A stretch of DNA of 6,283 bases from positions 1-6,283 of the forward strand of contig RFUD01000150.1 in the NCBI GenBank assembly GCA_009923125.1, written 5' to 3'. Of the stretch, positions 4,670 through 6,283 are shown piece by piece. Source of the DNA: Planctomycetia bacterium (GTDB lineage Bacteria; Planctomycetota; Planctomycetia; Pirellulales; UBA1268). Every line of letters begins with the position of its first letter. Position 1 is the first letter of the stretch. A program made the translations under genes and the position numbers. The notes below the pieces were generated by a model. That model saw only the letters and a list, made by a program, of their open reading frames with translations, ran no database searches and was not told the origin of the DNA.

Positions 4670-6238
4670 GTGAGCGAACTTCATCACGAGTGCGGCCTGG
4701 CGGCGATTTACCACTTGCCCGGGCCCGAGGTCAGCCCGCTGTGTCCTTCCCAGGGCCCCGACGAGGTCTCGCGGCTGGTCCCGCGGATGCTGCTCGACAT
4801 CCAGAACCGTGGTCAGCTTTCGGCGGGGATGACGGCGTGGAACGCCGGGCGGCCCCATCTGCTCGCGACGCTCAAGGACGTCGGGACGGTGAGCGAGGTG
4901 TTCCGGCTGGGGCACCGCGGCAAGTACGAAAGCCTGATGGAGCAGCACCTGGGTCGGGCGGCGATCGGCCACGTGCGCTACGCCACCTGCGGGGCCGACG
5001 ATCGGGGCTACGCCCAGCCCCTCGAGCGGCCGCACATCCAGAAGCGGAAGTGGTTCGCCTTCGGGTTCAACGGCCAACTGGCCAACTATCCCGAACTGCG
5101 GGCCGAGATCCTCGCCGGTGACGACAACCACCTCGCCCGCGACAACGACACCGAAGTCATCATGCACGCGATCGGCAACGAGCTCTCCGGGGCGGCCGAT
5201 CCGTCCCCGGTGGACCTGCTCGCCGCGATCGCGGCCAGATTCGACGGCGCCTGGAACCTCGCGATCCTGGACGCCTGCGGACGGATGATCGTGGCCCGTG
5301 ATCCGCTCGGCATCCGGCCGATGGAGTATGCCGTCGCCGGGCCGCTCGTGGCCGCCGCCAGCGAGAGCGTCGCCCTGCTCAACCTCGGCTTCCCCGCCGA
5401 GTCGATCCATTCCCTCGAGCCGGGCACGGCGATCATCGTCGATGGCGGGCAGATGCGGATCGAGCGGTTCGCGCCGAGTCGGCGACGGGCCCACTGCTTC
5501 TTCGAGTGGATCTACTTCGCCAACGTGGCCAGCACGATGGACGACCGCAGCGTGTATCTGTCGCGGAAGCGGCTCGGCGAGGAACTCGCCCGGCTGGAGA
5601 CCGTGCCCATCGACGCCGACACCGTCGTGGTGCCGGTGCCCGACACGAGCAAGGCGGCGGCCGACGCGATGGCCTACGCACTGTCGATTCCCTGCGTCGA
5701 GGGGCTGATTCGCAACCGCTACACCGGCCGCACGTTCATCGACGGCGCCTCGAGCCGGCGGCAGAAGGCCGAGTCGAAGTACACGCCCCTGCGCGAGGTG
5801 CTGGAGGGCAAGCGGGTGATCCTCGTCGAGGACTCGATCGTGCGCAGCACGACGATGAAGGTGCTGCTCGGGCGGATGCGTTCGCTCGGCCTGGCCCGCG
5901 AGATCCACGTGCGCGTGGCCTGCCCGCCGATCATCGCCCCCTGCTTCTACGGCATCGACATGTCCACGATCGACGAGCTGTTCGCGCCCGCCTTTCTCCC
6001 CGAGGGCCGGCTCACGGCCGAGGCGCAGACGGCGATGGCGGCGAAGCTGGGGGCCGATTCGCTTCGCTATCTGCCCGTGGAGGCGGTGGCCCGCTCGATC
6101 GGATTCGACGCCGGCGACCTGTGCCAGGCCTGTCTCACCGGCGAGTATCCGACTCCGGCGGGCGAGCGGCTCTACCAGATCGCCCTCGAGCAGACGGCGA
6201 ACGGCCGGCCCGGCCGCACGTACGAGGCTGCGCGATAG
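4670..6238 (+). CDS. purF: PurF-type amidophosphoribosyltransferase (Fe-S, propeptide class), divergent
   Basis: This encodes 522 residues from a GTG to a TAG; family members are about 475-505. PurF makes 5-phosphoribosylamine from PRPP and glutamine, the first step of purine synthesis. An N-terminal glutamine amidotransferase domain (8-about 255) follows a seven-residue propeptide. Cys8 in HHECGL is the expected nucleophile once the propeptide is cut. GHVRYAT (100-106), FNGQLAN (133-139), DNDTE (158-162) and RDPLGIRP (210-217) match family blocks. The phosphoribosyltransferase domain (about 275-480) has FFEWIYFA, NRYTGRTFI (349-357) and the PRPP loop LVEDSIVRSTT (385-395). Cys276, Cys425, Cys485 and Cys488 match the spacing of the four [4Fe-4S] ligands in the Bacillus enzyme. 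Oddities: Glu387 and Ser393 replace the usual Asp and Gly in the PRPP loop, QNRGQ replaces QHRGQ, and about 14 extra residues precede that motif. The start was chosen from the promoter position and propeptide length; GTG4625 is the alternative. It may be a second PurF-like enzyme and not the main one. Confidence 0.85.
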   Translation: MSELHHECGLAAIYHLPGPEVSPLCPSQGPDEVSRLVPRMLLDIQNRGQLSAGMTAWNAGRPHLLATLKDVGTVSEVFRLGHRGKYESLMEQHLGRAAIGHVRYATCGADDRGYAQPLERPHIQKRKWFAFGFNGQLANYPELRAEILAGDDNHLARDNDTEVIMHAIGNELSGAADPSPVDLLAAIAARFDGAWNLAILDACGRMIVARDPLGIRPMEYAVAGPLVAAASESVALLNLGFPAESIHSLEPGTAIIVDGGQMRIERFAPSRRRAHCFFEWIYFANVASTMDDRSVYLSRKRLGEELARLETVPIDADTVVVPVPDTSKAAADAMAYALSIPCVEGLIRNRYTGRTFIDGASSRRQKAESKYTPLREVLEGKRVILVEDSIVRSTTMKVLLGRMRSLGLAREIHVRVACPPIIAPCFYGIDMSTIDELFAPAFLPEGRLTAEAQTAMAAKLGADSLRYLPVEAVARSIGFDAGDLCQACLTGEYPTPAGERLYQIALEQTANGRPGRTYEAAR

Positions 6239-6283
6239 GACGCCGCGCCGGCTCGGGGTTGCCCCGTACCGTCTCGCCGGACG

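Noticed and set aside
4499..5908. Minus-strand open frame (469 codons) opposite the purF-like gene
   Set aside because: It is composed of His/Arg/Pro/Gly-rich sequence mirroring the third-position GC of purF, with no family motif. Real motifs are all on the plus strand.
6254..6266. CGGGG-TTG-CCCCG hairpin after purF as a terminator
   Set aside because: The stem is five base pairs with a three-base loop and no T-tract follows, and the window ends soon after. This is too weak to call.

Overview
The window is GC-rich, roughly two-thirds G+C by eye, and densely coding. It reads like chromosomal DNA of a planctomycete, most likely a Pirellulales-type member. Three things suggest this: the first gene resembles a lineage-specific protein family I associate with planctomycete genomes; Shine-Dalgarno sites are weak or absent at most starts; and promoter -10 boxes of the TATAGT/TAGGAT kind stand out against the GC-rich background. 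The assignment rests on recognition and was not tested by a search. No mobile element, CRISPR array, tRNA or rRNA is visible.

Layout. Positions 1-1128 (+) hold the 3' part of an uncharacterised helical protein gene that enters from the left edge. After a 239-bp gap with small direct repeats, 1368-1991 (+) encodes a 207-residue protein with a membrane anchor. Its soluble part is a shortened paralogue of the first protein, about 48-50% identical over two ungapped blocks. This gene ends one base from the end of a convergent gene. On the minus strand, 4450-3293 is proB (glutamate 5-kinase, first step of proline synthesis). It is followed 10 bp later by 3282-1993, a CNNM/CorC-type membrane protein with CBS domains; the two are probably co-transcribed. 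A 219-bp divergent region (4451-4669) carries candidate promoters for both directions and two 7-bp inverted repeats. Positions 4670-6238 (+) encode a PurF-type amidophosphoribosyltransferase with a short propeptide, an N-terminal nucleophile cysteine and all four iron-sulfur ligand cysteines of the Bacillus-type enzyme. Its PRPP loop and glutamine-site motifs are divergent.

How the genes relate. proB and purF are housekeeping biosynthetic genes that face away from a shared control region. One enzyme uses glutamate and the other releases it from glutamine, but any metabolic link is speculation. The CNNM protein probably handles divalent cations at the membrane. The two leftmost genes are a diverged tandem pair of unknown function and are the least explained part of the window. 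I see no clear new multi-gene system; the best leads are this paralogue pair and the divergent PurF.
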